NCBI GenBank assembly: GCA_001661515.1
Contig: LUVW01000002.1
Coordinates: 937,850 to 1,001,849, forward strand
Length of the DNA: 64,000 nt
Source of the DNA: Capniomyces stellatus
Taxonomy: Eukaryota; Kickxellomycota; Harpellomycetes; Harpellales; Legeriomycetaceae
Direction of reading: 5' to 3'
Made by a program: the position numbers and the translations under genes. Below, piece by piece: positions 34,012 to 45,649 of the stretch. Position 1 is the first letter of the stretch. Each line of letters begins with the position of its first letter. The notes beneath the pieces were generated by a model. The model searched no databases, was not told the origin of the DNA, and saw only the letters and a program-made list of their open reading frames with translations.

Positions 34012-37000
34012 TTAATTGTCAAAGTCCGAATCATCTTCAAATTCAGACTGTTTAAAGTTCAGCGAAGACGAGCCAGCCTGGGAGTGTATTCTGTTGGATT
34101 CAGAGGTATTGGTGGTAGGAGGTTTGTTTAATGACGCAGGCAAGGTTGAGTTATTACTGGACAAAATCTGGTTCTTCAAGGAGCCAAGGTCAACACCAGC
34201 AGGCTTGTTTCCAGAGGTGAGGGGTTTGCTGGCAGCGGAGCCAAACAATCTTGTGAGGGTGGGTTGGCTTATGTTGCTTTTAGTCTTCAGTTTGGACTGT
34301 TTGGTGTCTCCTAGCCCCTTATCGAGCCTGGAAAACGGTTTGGTTGCGGGCTTGGCATACTTGCCATATTTGCCATACTTGTCGGTGCTTTTGCTGCCCG
34401 AAACAAGTTTTATGCTTTGGCTTTTTAGATGGTGGGTGGGAAGTGTTGATGATGTAGCTGGATTCAGCTTCTTGCTGCCTGGGCCCTTTGACAGCCGCGA
34501 AAACAAAGACTCGTCCTCATTGCCACTCTTTTTGGGCTTTGCCGAACCATAGCCATCTTTTGCTTTGCTGAGTTTAGACCCGCTTGACTCGCCAAACTCG
34601 TCTTTGATCTCCCAGTCAGCCGAGGAGTTGTAGCTAGTGGACTGGAACTTGGTGGTTTGGGCTGATGCTGGGGTGTTTCCATCGCTGCCATCGTCACTTT
34701 CAGTATCACCACTTCCCTCGCCAAATTCAGAGTTTGAATCGCCATTATCGTCTGACCCAAAAGCAGAGGGTCGAGGCGGCTGTGAAGATCTCTGTGAAAA
34801 AAGCGACTTTGGGTTGCTTTTGAGTTTGGATTTGAGTTTAAACTTGGAAGCCTCTTTGGAACTTGAATTTGAGTCCATGTTTAAGCCGAGTTTGAGTTTG
34901 GACTTCGAGATTTTAGTGTTAAACAAACTAGCCTCGCTTTCGCTTCCACTTCCTGAAGACCCAAACGCAGACACCGAGTTTAGCAAGCTGCTTCCACGCG
35001 CCACGTTCAGCTGACCACGCTCTATAATCTCACCATCTTCGCCAACCAGCTCTTCCATCAACCCACCGCCATTTGCGTAACTAGTGTTGGTATTGATGTT
35101 CGCATTTGAGTTTGAGTTTGTATTTGCTGACTGGTTCTTTGAGTTGTTTGCACTAAATGGCTTGATTCCAGATCCCAGCAAACTGGCCAAAGTAGCTGTG
35201 GAGTTTTGGTGGACTGAGCCTGGATTTGCGTTTGCGTTTGCGTTTGCGTTTGCATTGCTGTTGGCTTTGTTTTGGTTAGATGGCGGTCTGCCTCTCCTTT
35301 TTGGCTTCTCTGGGTTCGGAAACGAATTGATAAACGAGTTCAACGACTCCTTTGGGTTGAAAATCGAGCTCTGGGCTGAGGCTGTGGACAATGAGGGCGA
35401 AACCACGCTGTTATTGTCGTCGTTGTCGTACATACCGTCGCCAAAGTCCAGATCAATGCTCCTCATAGGCGAGGCTGCCGAAACACTGTTGTTGTTTGTG
35501 TGGTTTGCACGCTTCCTGCCCCTCCTTTCTCCCTTACGACCGCTCTTTGCCTGGTTTGTGCTGGACTGCTGTCCGCTTTTTAGCTCCACATCGTTTCCTG
35601 ACGCGCCACCTTCGCCTGACGAGTTTGGAGGGTCGTCAAAGTCCAGTGTTTGCTTTACGTAGAAGGCCATGTACGCCAGCCCCTTTGCATGCTCCCCTCT
35701 CTGTGCCCGTCCCTCTTCGTCCAGCGCCAACGCGTCTGCTATATCTGCCGATGTCACCGACGCGTCGTCAAATTTGAACCACTGGTTTCTATGCTGGCTG
35801 TACAGAGTGTAATGTCCCGTGTCCAGCGCCCCCGTATGGTTCACCACTGCAAACAGCTCATATTGGCAGGCTGGGTTGATCCGCGCTGCTTCAGGCCGAC
35901 GTCTACTGCCTCCTACCCCAATACTTCCTCCTCCTATACTGCCCCCTCCTGCTACCCCCGCACTTAACACTGCAGACAGCGGGACATTGCTGGGAACATA
36001 ACTTGGGATATTGAACGTCTCTGAGCCGGAATTCATGCTATAGCTGCTCAGCCCTTCTCCCCCGCTCGTGTTCCCTCCTCCCCCTTCGTTGGCTACACTA
36101 TTGCTAAATGCCGCCAACGTTGACAGCGGCGTTCCTAAACTGAATGAAAGCCCACTGCCCACGCTCGCTGCCTGCGGGCTCAGCGCGTTTGTTGTGTACG
36201 GTGTCATATCTAGACTTAGCGGAATCCTCACATATGTGTTTAGTTTGCTTGACGAGTTTATCCCTACATTGAACCTTTTGAATTGGAACGCCAGAACCGG
36301 CGGCAGCTGCTTAATCGAGAACTGTTTAGTTGCTTGTGTTGTTGATGACTCACAGTTGCTACATGTATAAGTTCCTGGCGAAAGAATCTCTGGCTGCGTA
36401 AACTGCTCCAGACACTCTTGCAATGACTGCACATGTGCACTGTTGTTGTTGAAATCCGCCACATTTCCTGTGTCCGTGCTGCTAGGTGTACTGCTTTCTG
36501 TCTCAGCCTCATCTTCTCCTCTATCAAATACAACACCGCACAATTTATTTATTCTTGCTTTCCTGTTTAAATACTCTTCATTCACTTGTACTTTTTTTCT
36601 TTCTTTTTCACTCTTTTATTGTTACTATTTACTATAGCTGCATTACATAAACAACATTATTGTAATATGTTTCAATATACATCACTTTTCTCTATATATT
36701 TACCTTTTATAATTTCCATTTCCATTCCCGTTCTTCTTTCTCAATGTCCAGTCAATAGCCGACATATTCTTCCCCAGCACAATATCTACATCATCACTGT
36801 TCCCCTTGCCCCCAGAGCCCAGGCCCGTTGCAACCACCTTATGCGCGCTGGGTTGGATTTCCAACGACAAGTCAAGAACTGGGTCATTAACAATAGTCGC
36901 GTTTCCGCACGAAGAACAAGTAACTGTGCTTTGTAGAATTCCCCCAAACGTCTGGTGCACAATGCACCCACACCCTATGCTTTTGTCCTTGTTCTTAAAG

Positions 37001-38563
37001 TGTTCAAGCCCAAACTTGCCCTTGCTCGCCATGTTTGACAGCAAACTTCCGCTAAGCAACGGCATGTCCTCATCCAGTATCTCCTCGCTCTCCGCCTTGT
37101 TTGAAACTGTGTTTTCCACCAAACACGTGTGCAGCTGGTCAAGTATTGCCATAAAACACTCGTGCGCGTCTTGCTGTCCATACCCCGCCAAGTCTGGCCT
37201 CAACGTCCACAAAGCATGCAGAAGCTGTGATGGCCCAATCGCTGTCGTGTCCCCAGAATAAAATCGAAGTATCAAACTGTACAGCTCACACCCAATGCAG
37301 ATCTGACCCCCTAAACCCCCCTTTGTGTCGTCCAAGCCTACCACCTCCCCCTTAATTCCCCCTCCCCCAGCTCCACTCCCCCAGCCCTGCCCCACATCCA
37401 AGTCTCCATTACCTCCTGCCTGCCCCTTCCTGTTTCTAATCTCGCTGCACTTCATCCCCAATTTGCAACGACTGGGGAAATGTCCTCCACTCAACATCCA
37501 TCCTCGTATTAACGGGTTTTGGAACAACGCCTGTATAATTACGTTCAAGTAACACGTCGACCCCAAGTTTTTCAACCCCCGCAAGCCCCCGCAAGCCCTA
37601 ACCGTCCCATGTTCTTTTGCAAACCTTGCCTCTATTGGCGTTATATCTATCGAAACCCCTATAATCCGCGGTCTTTTCGCCTCTGGCTCTGCCGCATCAC
37701 ACAGCGCTGCATACCAACGAACCGTCATTCCTCTCAGCCACGCTGTTATTGCTGGATCGTAAACATAATCTTTACATTCGTTGCAATAAATCTGCATTCT
37801 ATAAAAGTCAACAGCTACACAAACACCACAGTCATTCATCTGTTAGCACACAATTCCACGCGCATTTTTTTATCCTTCGCCCACTTCCTTGCCCAACACT
37901 ATCTTTTAATCTACCCGCCAGCTATGCTCCAAACCATCTTGCTCACGTATTACACTTACCAAACGTATGCCCTGTGCCGTCTAAATGATTTATTATATGA
38001 GGCGTTGCATTGTTGCTATCCAACAACTCCAGGTACATTGATCCCTTGTTCTCAATTCTACTCTTCTGCTTTGCTGATCTCCAACATCCAAAGTAATCAC
38101 ACTCTAAACACGCATGCAATCTGTCTAATGGCGTATGACAATCGTCACACAATGGCGATGGCATCTCCTCCACCAACCTTTTTCTACTACGATCTCCCTC
38201 AAGATTCCCTCCCCCTGCTCCTCCACCTCCTGCACCATTCTCGCCACCTGCGCTTTCCTCACCTCCCCCAATTTGCCCAATCGCACTGTTGTACCCATAG
38301 TTCACCGTGGTCTGTGCTCCTCTTCTGCCAAGCAGCAAAGTCTGTCTCTTTGAGCATACTGTAGAGTATGGTGTAAGTACCTTTAGTCTATCCACTATCG
38401 CCTTGATTTGTGTTTGTGTGTGTGGACAGCCTGCGCTTAAATGCATTGCTGAAGCTGCAGACCGTGTAGGCTGATTAGACGTCTGTGTAGAATTCATATT
38501 TGAAGCTGGTCTCCCCGCCATCGATACGCTTTCAGAGTACCTTTGTGAAGACGGTACTACCAT
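34012..38563 (-). CDS. UBP8: Ubiquitin carboxyl-terminal hydrolase, Ubp8/USP22 type, with long C-terminal extension
   Basis: Deubiquitinase of the SAGA co-activator that removes ubiquitin from histone H2B. Three exons: 38563-37960, 37814-36704 and about 36610-34012, giving about 1437 residues. The N-terminal ZnF-UBP has CDDCH, CLECDYFGCWR, then after intron 1 GHTF|AVDFYRMQIYCNECKDYVYD. The catalytic domain has the Cys box GLKNLGSTCYLN, GQQDAHECFMA, a CSSCGNATIV and CSNCES zinc pair, KQLPPVLAFQFKRF, and the His box GALDTGHYTLYSQH with WFKFDDASVT. Usual Ubp8/USP22 length is about 470-525 residues; here about 550 Ser/Asn/Gly/Lys-rich residues follow the catalytic domain, including an (AN)n run encoded at about 35227-35262. 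The acceptor of intron 2 (GAG|T at 36611/36610) is the in-frame choice but is less certain. Confidence 0.88.
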
Positions 38564-39982
38564 CTAATTTGTATTTTTTTTTTTCCACTTCCTTTTTTTT
38601 CTCTTCTCTTCAACCCGATTTCTTTATATTTAAAAAAAATCCTCTTCTACCTTTTACTTCTAGATTTAGCCTTTGCCTTATTCCCTTTTCCCTAATTCCT
38701 TTCTTTGTGGGTATACAAAGGCGAATGCTCAAGTATGTTTAATTTAACTCGCTTTTATTTAAATCCTCAAAGTATTCTGTATATCCGATCCACATTAGCT
38801 ATAATACTATCTTTGATTATCTTTTTTGGCAGATTAGTCGCTTGTGCATTTACTTGTTTTTTATTTTGTTATTTCCTGCTAGACCTCCACTGCTATTATT
38901 AGCTCTTTTTGTATTTTTCTTTGTATAAAATATGGCTTAAATGCTACGATTCTATTTAAAAATATAGGAACTAGCTCTAGCAAATGTCCCAATTATAAAA
39001 ATGACTACTCTTTAACCGGGTTATGTGTTTACAATACGCGCACTTCAAAACACAGTATTCACAAATATTAAGCAACAATAATGTATGGCCGTATATTCCA
39101 CCTTGAAAAGTATGGATTTTTTTAGATAAAAGAACGGCAAGGATTATTGATTCAATTTAACTAGTTGAAGCCGCCTATTTTTGTTTACTGGTCGACTCCT
39201 TACTACTACTACTAAAACTAAATAGTATGTTTACTTTATAATAATTATTGGCTAGGCCAAACTGCTGTTGGTATATTCACTAGTTGTATATCTTGAAATG
39301 AAGTGACGGTTTAGCTTTTGGCTTTTGGTTTGATATACTTAATGGCTGTGCTCTGACAGCATAATTGCCAAATGCAAGCAGTGTTTGTTGGTTCAGCGAC
39401 ACTTTTTTCAAAACCCTGCCAAAAACAATACTTAGCAAAGTAAACAATGTAAAGCAAAGCGATTAAACCATAAAACCATCCAACACAACCCTACTATCAA
39501 ACTTGATGGTTCAACTACAATAGACATTTGTCTGGGGAGGGGGGATGGCAAGATGACGCTAAACTTCATCAAAGCGCGCGTTGTACATTTGCATTTTAGT
39601 AGTAATATAAACCTTTTTTTTCTTTTTTTTTTCTTTTTCGCTAAAATTTTTTTTTTCCAAATATTTATAACTATGATCAATAATTAGAACGATTCAATTG
39701 AAAATATTAATTCGCATATCTAAAATAAAACTTGCGGACTCGGCTTATATATTTATTTCTACTATAAACACAAAAGTAAATACCAATAGCCCTCAATTAG
39801 TAGCCCTCAATTAGTAGCTCCCAATTTAATACAATATCGAACTACGGAAAACTAGGATAAATCCATCTTGTTAGTTTGAAACACCATACCTAGCGTACTT
39901 TTAAATAAAACTACTCTGGTGATTGTAGGAACCCAAAAAAGTTGGAAAAAAAAGACTTGAATAGGCTGTGTATATATAAAGT
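38564..39982. other. Shared promoter region, UBP8 (-) and RRP42 (+)
   Basis: About 1.4 kb between divergent genes. AT-rich; no coding region supported. A hydrophobic 65-codon plus ORF at 38705-38902 is F/L-rich noise. A TATATATA lies 10-15 bp before the RRP42 ATG, probably inside its leader. Confidence 0.5.
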
Positions 39983-40921
39983 ATGAATTTCTTACCAATC
40001 TCGGCGTCAGAAACCGACTTCATAATCAAAGGAGTGGAGGCGGGATTCAGATGCGATGGCAGAGACAATCTTAACTATAGAGAGTTTTCATTAACGACAG
40101 GCGTTGTTTCCCAGACTTACGGCAGCGCACGTTGTAGAGTGGGGAGTTTGGGGAAGGGGACAGATGTTTTGGTGGGAATAAAGGCCGAGATTGGAAATTG
40201 GATTCCAGGCGAAATCGAAACAGCCAATAAAGGGAAAGTTGTGTGTAATGTAGAAATTTCACCCATTTCTTCGCAATCATTTGGAGGGCGATCTACAGAA
40301 GATTTAAGCATCGAATTAACACAGCTCCTGAGCAACTGCCTGAGTGGGCTGAACTCTGGGATTGATTTGGAGCAGCTGTGTATTATTCCTAAACAGGCGT
40401 ACTGGATAGTGTATGTAGATGCCATGGTGTTGAGTTATGATGGAAACATGATTGATCCCTTGTTTTACGCAACCAGAGCAGCCTTTTCCGACGTAAAGAT
40501 ACCCAAAGTTGTTGTTGAATCTGTTTTAGACGAAGATACAAAAATCGAACATCAAACATTTGAAATTGTTGATGACTCTGAAGCCGTTGAGGAAATTAAA
40601 GGCTGGGGAGACATTCCCCTATCAATAACCATCCATAAGATTGGAAGAAGGTACGTTGTTGACTGTGTGCCTGAAGAGGAGAATATATCTACTTCCAGAG
40701 TCACTGTGTGTGTAAATAAGTCTGGCGAACTCTGTTTAATCCAAAAGGGTGCCTCTAAAGGCGGCTTTGCACCCTCTCTGCTATCCGAAGCCCTGTCCGT
40801 TGCCAAAAAATTGGCTGTGGAGCTGATAAGCAGCCAAGATAAACAGATCGAGGACTGTAGACGAGATAAAGATGGCATGGAGGAGCCCGATACCGGTGCC
40901 ACATTCCTAAATGTTTTTTAA
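39983..40921 (+). CDS. RRP42: Exosome core subunit Rrp42 / EXOSC7 (RNase PH fold)
   Basis: One of six RNase-PH-like ring subunits of the RNA exosome, acting in 3'-5' RNA processing and decay in nucleus and cytoplasm; in eukaryotes the ring is catalytically inert. Single exon, 312 residues, near the family size. Diagnostic pieces: RCDGRDNLNYREFSLTTGVV, GSARCRVG, DVLVGIKAEIG, ELTQLLSNCL, CIIPKQAYWIVYVDAMVLSYDGN, IPLSITIHKIGRRYVVDC. The GNxxD-type arrangement and short acidic linkers fit Rrp42/EXOSC7 better than Rrp43 or Rrp45. The start ATG at 39983 is the first after the TATA-like run. Convergent with the SDR gene downstream. Confidence 0.92.
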   Translation: MNFLPISASETDFIIKGVEAGFRCDGRDNLNYREFSLTTGVVSQTYGSARCRVGSLGKGTDVLVGIKAEIGNWIPGEIETANKGKVVCNVEISPISSQSFGGRSTEDLSIELTQLLSNCLSGLNSGIDLEQLCIIPKQAYWIVYVDAMVLSYDGNMIDPLFYATRAAFSDVKIPKVVVESVLDEDTKIEHQTFEIVDDSEAVEEIKGWGDIPLSITIHKIGRRYVVDCVPEEENISTSRVTVCVNKSGELCLIQKGASKGGFAPSLLSEALSVAKKLAVELISSQDKQIEDCRRDKDGMEEPDTGATFLNVF

Positions 40922-41360
40922 TATTCGCTTTATACACTCGTTTCCGAGTATCTTTCATCCTATATCTCTCAAAACCTGCACCAACCACCTCTCCATTGGC
41001 AGCCCATATTTTTTTATACATACTTTTCTAGGAGAAGGTGCTTTTTTTTTTGTTATAGACCTCTACTTTCTATCAAATTTTGTTTACTTAGACAATGCCT
41101 TTTAGTTTGGTTCATTTGGTTTTGGTGTTGGTTTTTTTTTTTAAAAAAAAATTAGCACGAGTTTTACAATTAAAGTGCCGAGCGTTTGTTATTGTATTCT
41201 TAATTAAACCTGGCACTAGATTTATCTCTGAAACATTCCCTAGTCAAATGAAGTTCAGATTAGACGAGTGTTTATTACTAAGAAAAAACTCGACTCAGTT
41301 ACAAAAAAAATAAAAATAAACAAAGGAATTTAATTAAACCAAATGATCAAATAGAAGCTA
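40922..41360. other. Convergent 3' spacer
   Basis: 439 bp between the stop codons of RRP42 (+) and the HSDL2-like gene (-). AT-rich, T-runs followed by AATAAA-like A-rich sequence. No gene. Confidence 0.6.
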
Positions 41361-42487
41361 TTAGAGCTTGGCATGCAACTTGCGCAATTCCATCAATCTG
41401 GCAATTTGAACAGAGTCGAGGAAACCATCAGCAGTCAGGTCATTGATGTTTGTTCCTGGAATCTCATTGTACTTTTCAAAGTCGGTGACGCCATTTTCAC
41501 GCAACAGTAGCTCATCCAAGAAAAAGTTTCCTGTGCAAGTTTTAGAGTCCTGAGTGAGAATTATATGGGCTGAATCCGACATGATATCAACATTACGGTT
41601 GACGAGATTTGGGTTTTTGATCTTTACAATCTCAAGCGCCGCTGTTCCTATTGTTGTCAGTGGCCAAAGCCCGTTCACCGCAATTCCGTACTTTTTCAAC
41701 TCTCCTGACATCCCCAAAACACACATGGACATACCATATTTGGCCATGGTGTATCCGGTGTGTGGTGCAAACCACTTGGTCTCCATGCTAAGTGGTGGCG
41801 CCAAATTCAAAATGTGTGGGTTCTTTGATTTTTTCAGGTGAGGAATCGCCAATTTCGAAACCAGCCATGTTCCTCTGGTGTTGATGGAGTGCATCAAGTC
41901 AAATCTTGATAAACTGGTATGCTCAGTGTCTCTTACATAGATTGCAGATGCATTGTTAATAACAATGTCCAAGCCACCAAAGGTATCTACTGTTTTCTTA
42001 ATAGCTGCTTCAACCTGCTTCTCGTCTCTGATGTCACACTGGATAGCAATAGCTTGGCCTCCTGCCTTTCTAATCTTTTCGGCAGCAGTGTAAATGGTTC
42101 CTGGCAACTATGTTCAGTTAAAGCATACTTGTTACTGGTGAAAACTAGAGTTTCAGGAACGTTTTGTTTGACCCGGGCTGGCTTGAAAAACAATGTAGAA
42201 CAAATTTTTTTTTAAAACAATAGTCAAGACGTATTTACCGTTGGGTGGGCTTCGGTGGTTTTTGCAACAACTGCTATTTTGGCCCCGTCACGAGCTGCTC
42301 GAAGTGCGATTGCCTCGCCTATTCCTCTATTGTAATTGCAATCACGTTGTGGTTCTGTTAAGTTATATCACACCTGGTAGATATAAAAACGCTAGACAGT
42401 CATAGATAAAACATTAACTTATTGGTATACTAGTTACCTTGAGCACCCCGTAATAAACAAAACCTGATCTTTAAGATTTCTAACCAT
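41361..42487 (-). CDS. HSDL2-like short-chain dehydrogenase with peroxisomal signal
   Basis: NAD(P)-dependent oxidoreductase of the hydroxysteroid-dehydrogenase-like-2 group. Three exons: 42487-42438, 42326-42239 and 42107-41361 (introns 111 and 131 nt) give 294 residues. The joined N-terminus reads LFITGCSRGIGEAIAL, the Rossmann TGxxxGxG motif, which is only completed by splicing, then VVAKTTEAHPTLPGTIYTAAE, highly typical of HSDL2. NNASAIYV and the active-site YTMAKYGMSM (YxxxK) follow. Where many SDRs have the catalytic Ser this protein has LNLAPPLS, so the Ser position is shifted or lost. It lacks the SCP2 domain of animal HSDL2 and ends HAKL, a PTS1-type tripeptide (AKL), so peroxisomal location is inferred. 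Substrate unknown. Confidence 0.9.
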
Positions 42488-43055
42488 TTTTTTAAAAAAT
42501 AAGCGACTGTCTTTTATGTTTAAAGCTTAAACCTAGCTATATCCAGTGTTTTTGTTATGTAGTATTTGGTGGTTGTAAAGTATAAAAATACAGTTTAGAG
42601 CTTTTGGTATATTTATAAACAAAAGACGAAATACACTTTTATGCTTGAATATTTATACTGTTTTTCTGTTACTTGTTTATTTTGTTTCACATTAGCTAGT
42701 TTGGCTACAAATTCATTTATTACTCTTGATTTTCAGTAGCAGGATTATGCCAATATTCGAATCAACGATTTCCACTGAATCTAAAACATATTTACTAAGA
42801 ACGTTTAACAAGCTGACACCACCCCTGAAACTCGATTTTTTCTTTCACTTTTCACATGAAATTACGCAATTGCTAACTTTGCATGCCGAATATTAAAACC
42901 CAACTTTAGGTTTGACACAGTAGTTGTATCAATAGTTAAACCAGCAGAAAAAAAAACTACCTTTGTTTTGTTATTGTTATTCCTGATAATCAATATCACC
43001 AACAATGGTTAAAGCAAGGTACTGCCAAATTGATTTGATATCACGAATACAAGGC

Positions 43056-43223
43056 TCATAATGGCTCAGAGTAGAAATGTTTAACCCGCGACATACTGCA
43101 CAAAATAAAGGATATCCCGCTCGGTAAAATAGGAATACCAGATCCTAGTGCACCAAGGAATACGTCTAGTATTAAAAAAACTGGAAGCACGGTGACTTGG
43201 GTAAAATAAAGATCAACAGCCAT
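43056..43223 (-). CDS. Possible 55-residue hydrophobic protein or terminal exon
   Basis: Minus-strand ATG at 43223, with G at -3 and G at +4, opens MAVDLYFTQVTVLPVFLIL and a second hydrophobic stretch (GIPILPSGISFILCSM), ending in YSEPL-TGA. The same frame stays open about 14 codons further upstream, and a TAG at about 43246 could be an acceptor, so it could be the last exon of a membrane-protein gene. No family recognised and TGA is rare here. Weak call. Confidence 0.2.
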   Translation of the reverse strand: MAVDLYFTQVTVLPVFLILDVFLGALGSGIPILPSGISFILCSMSRVKHFYSEPL

Positions 43224-43816
43224 AACAGCGATTGGTATAGCTAATAGAAACGCCGTGTTAACAGTTTATATTTTAGCATTAACTGTATGGAGCAACATAG
43301 TTTTATGTAATAGACAGACAGTATAATATGAACTTTTTCAAAGCTCTGAATAATAGAGAATAAAGGTACGGTCCCTTTTTATCGAAACCGGGAGAAACAC
43401 AAAAGAAACCCCTGATTCAAACTCCACAGACTCTGGCTTTTAGCGGATTTATAATAGTGAATAATTAAACAAAGGAGTACTTTTTGTTCGCATTACGGGT
43501 TATTTTTTATGTAATTTTTTTTTAGTGTCAGTAAAAGCCCCGCTATTATCAACAAAAAAAAGTTCGCTATTGTCAATAATAAAAAAACGATGGTCTGGAA
43601 AAGCAAAAGTTCGTGGTTTTGTGGAGTAGTGAGTGTTCTGTTGCAATTGGCTTTGGTTGCATCTAACTAGCAGGTGTATAAAAATATCCTGTTATGCAGC
43701 GTCCATTTATCAACCTACACTATTGAAAAACTTTGCATTTATAGTGCAGCATTTCATCTCAGCAATCCGACCCTTAATATGACCAACTCTAGCAAAGTGA
43801 CAAATAATACGTATAA

Positions 43817-43879
43817 ATGAACGAAGGGATTGGCTCGTTTATTGACGAGCTAGATGATACAGCGCATGTAGTTGAGAAG
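43817..43879 (+). other. Possible upstream coding exon for the methyltransferase
   Basis: ATG at 43817 opens 21 codons (MNEGIGSFIDELDD...) ending exactly at AAG|GTAAAC, a good donor, in phase 0. An acceptor GTAG at 44160-44163 would join it in frame to AAACAAATC-ATG of the downstream gene. That would lengthen its N-terminus by 24 residues through a 284 nt intron, longer than the others here. It may equally be chance. Confidence 0.25.
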
Positions 43880-44172
43880 GTAAACTTGCTTCCACTAATC
43901 TCGACTAGCTCGTTCATGATTGGGGTAAATCTGCCTTGATGTTATTCAAAAATGCTTGAACTTTTCAAAAAAAAATGCCAAGAGTACTTGCTAAAGGAAA
44001 AAACAGTAAACTAGTACATTTACAAGTAGTACTTTTTATTTTATTTTGGAGACAGTACTTTAACAATTGAATAAAATTGTCGCAAAGCGCCCTTCTTTTT
44101 ATTTTTATTTTTACTTTTCAACGTCAATTCTGAATATACACAAGCGTACATTCGCGCCAGTAGAAACAAATC

Positions 44173-45119
44173 ATGAACGAACTACTAAATCAAAACAACA
44201 AATATCTTGTGATTTCTATGGTTTCCATAGCCTTTAATCCACTATTCTGGAATGTAGCAGCCCGGCTAGGTAAGACACGCGCACACTTATATGAGATAAC
44301 AAACATGTATAGTTTATACTGATGCCCCAACTAACCAGCTTGACCCACGACTGCTGCAAAATGTAGAACACAGCACACAAATGTTGTCGAAAATCTTTGG
44401 AAGCGCAAAGCTGGGATGCTATGCACTAGGCTTCAAGATATTTACACTTGGTATAGTGCGTGACTACCTGTAAGTGTGTCTTTATATGTCTATTTTGATC
44501 TTTTTGAAACGCAGTACACTTGACCATTGTCGCTGAATTATGGGCAGCTTTTATCCGATTTGGAGGAGTTTCCTTTAACTTGTCACACTCCCAAATAATA
44601 GGTACAAGCTGGCTATCATGAACTCGCCCAACTTTAAAGAGTATGTTACTTTGCCGATAACAGTATTGGCCGTTGTTTTGTTTGTAGTCGGGAATGTGCT
44701 GGTATTGTCTTCAATGTACAAGCTAGGTGTTACAGGGACTTACTTGGGTGAGTATGGTTTTTAGTTGGTTTTTCTTTTCCAAGCGTTGATGGGAATAGCA
44801 CGGTTATTAAAACTCGTATAGCTTTGGATTATCTATCATTGTAACTGACCACCAAATGTGATGTTTTCTAGGAGATTACTTTGGGATTCTTATGAGTGAG
44901 ATGGTGACCTCGTTCCCGTTTAACGTATGTAGCCACCCAATGTACATTGGATCATCGCTGAGTTTCCTGGCTGCAGCGCTATACTATGGCTCGCCTACTG
45001 GACTACTGCTGACAGGATGGGTAGTATTGTGTTACACTATAGCGTCTAAATTTGAAGGCGAATTTACTTCTGCGATATATAGAGAGGCAGAAAAGAACAA
45101 AAAAGAAAAGGCCCAATAA
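44173..45119 (+). CDS. OPI3: Phospholipid N-methyltransferase, Opi3/PEMT type
   Basis: SAM-dependent ER-membrane enzyme that makes phosphatidylcholine by methylating mono- and dimethyl-phosphatidylethanolamine. Four exons: 44173-44269, 44367-44469, 44602-44747, 44872-45119 (introns 97, 132, 124 nt) give 197 residues, the usual PEMT size. Order of features: a first hydrophobic helix ending AFNPLFWNVAAR, then LEHSTQMLSKIFGS, FKIFTLGIVRDYL, a helix LPITVLAVVLFVVG, the conserved LGVTGTYLGDYFGI, FPFNVCSHPMYIGSSLSF, a last helix SPTGLLLTGWVVL, and FEGEFTSAIYREAEK at the C-terminus. The tail is lysine-rich. Family is certain; Opi3 versus broader PEMT function is inferred from size. Convergent with COX17. 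Confidence 0.93.
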
Positions 45120-45430
45120 ACAAGAAATTAGGACCATCCAGAAGCCCAAGACGTGATATTTCCATATGCCTTTTAGCACATCGATTTACTGTTTTTTATA
45201 TACTAAAAATAAAAGTAGTCTTCTTCTTTTCCATGCTGACTATCCAAGTTGAAGCATAGCGCAACTTTGAGCTTTTTTCATTTACTGGAATATAAATTGG
45301 GTTATTGGTAAAGAATAGAACTTTTTTTTAACTAAATGTTATCTATATAAATGTATGTGGTATAAACAAAGTAAGCAATCGGTCAACCGCATACCACAGT
45401 ATCTAATTTGTGTGCATCGAAGCTCGCGTT
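45120..45430. other. Convergent 3' spacer, methyltransferase/COX17
   Basis: 311 bp between two stop codons. AT-rich with T-runs. No gene. Confidence 0.6.
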
Positions 45431-45649
45431 TTAAATATTGAATCCAAAGCTCTTCATGCAATCTTTATGAGCCAAGATCAAGTAATGGCATTTTTCTTCG
45501 GCCAGATCGCCATTGTCGAAATAGCAGGAATCGCGGGCTTTCTTGGTTTCTAAACAAACACAGCACGGCTTGACTTTCTTCTCGTCCTGGCGTTCTATCT
45601 TTGCTGGTTGTTCGGCTTTATCCTTTGATCCTCCGAAAAAGTTGAACAT
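45431..45649 (-). CDS. COX17: Cytochrome c oxidase copper chaperone Cox17
   Basis: Small intermembrane-space protein that delivers Cu(I) to Sco1 and Cox11 for cytochrome oxidase assembly. 72 residues from ATG at 45649 (MFNFFGG). Contains KPCCVCLETKKARDSC and KCHYLILAHKDCMKSFGF: the CC copper site and a complete twin CX9C pair, as in the family, ending GFNI. The frame is open a little upstream (PLEKQAK) after a TTTAG that could be the acceptor of a 5' UTR intron, which would also put an in-frame N-terminal exon at 46704-46656 (MYRNAIFPTCRLAKRS|GTAAGT). That intron would be nearly 1 kb, far longer than others here, so I prefer the 72-residue form. Confidence 0.95.
   Translation of the reverse strand: MFNFFGGSKDKAEQPAKIERQDEKKVKPCCVCLETKKARDSCYFDNGDLAEEKCHYLILAHKDCMKSFGFNI

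Larger units (their letters stand above)
42488..44172. other. Spacer between HSDL2-like (-) and phospholipid methyltransferase (+)
   Basis: About 1.7 kb with both promoters, a weak 55-residue minus ORF (43056-43223) and a possible upstream exon (43817-43879), listed separately. Otherwise AT-rich with nothing recognisable. Confidence 0.45.

Noticed and set aside
34637..35662. Plus-strand ORFs of 125-192 codons opposite UBP8
   Set aside because: Antisense shadows of the low-complexity Ser/Asn tail; Phe/Leu-rich with no family features.
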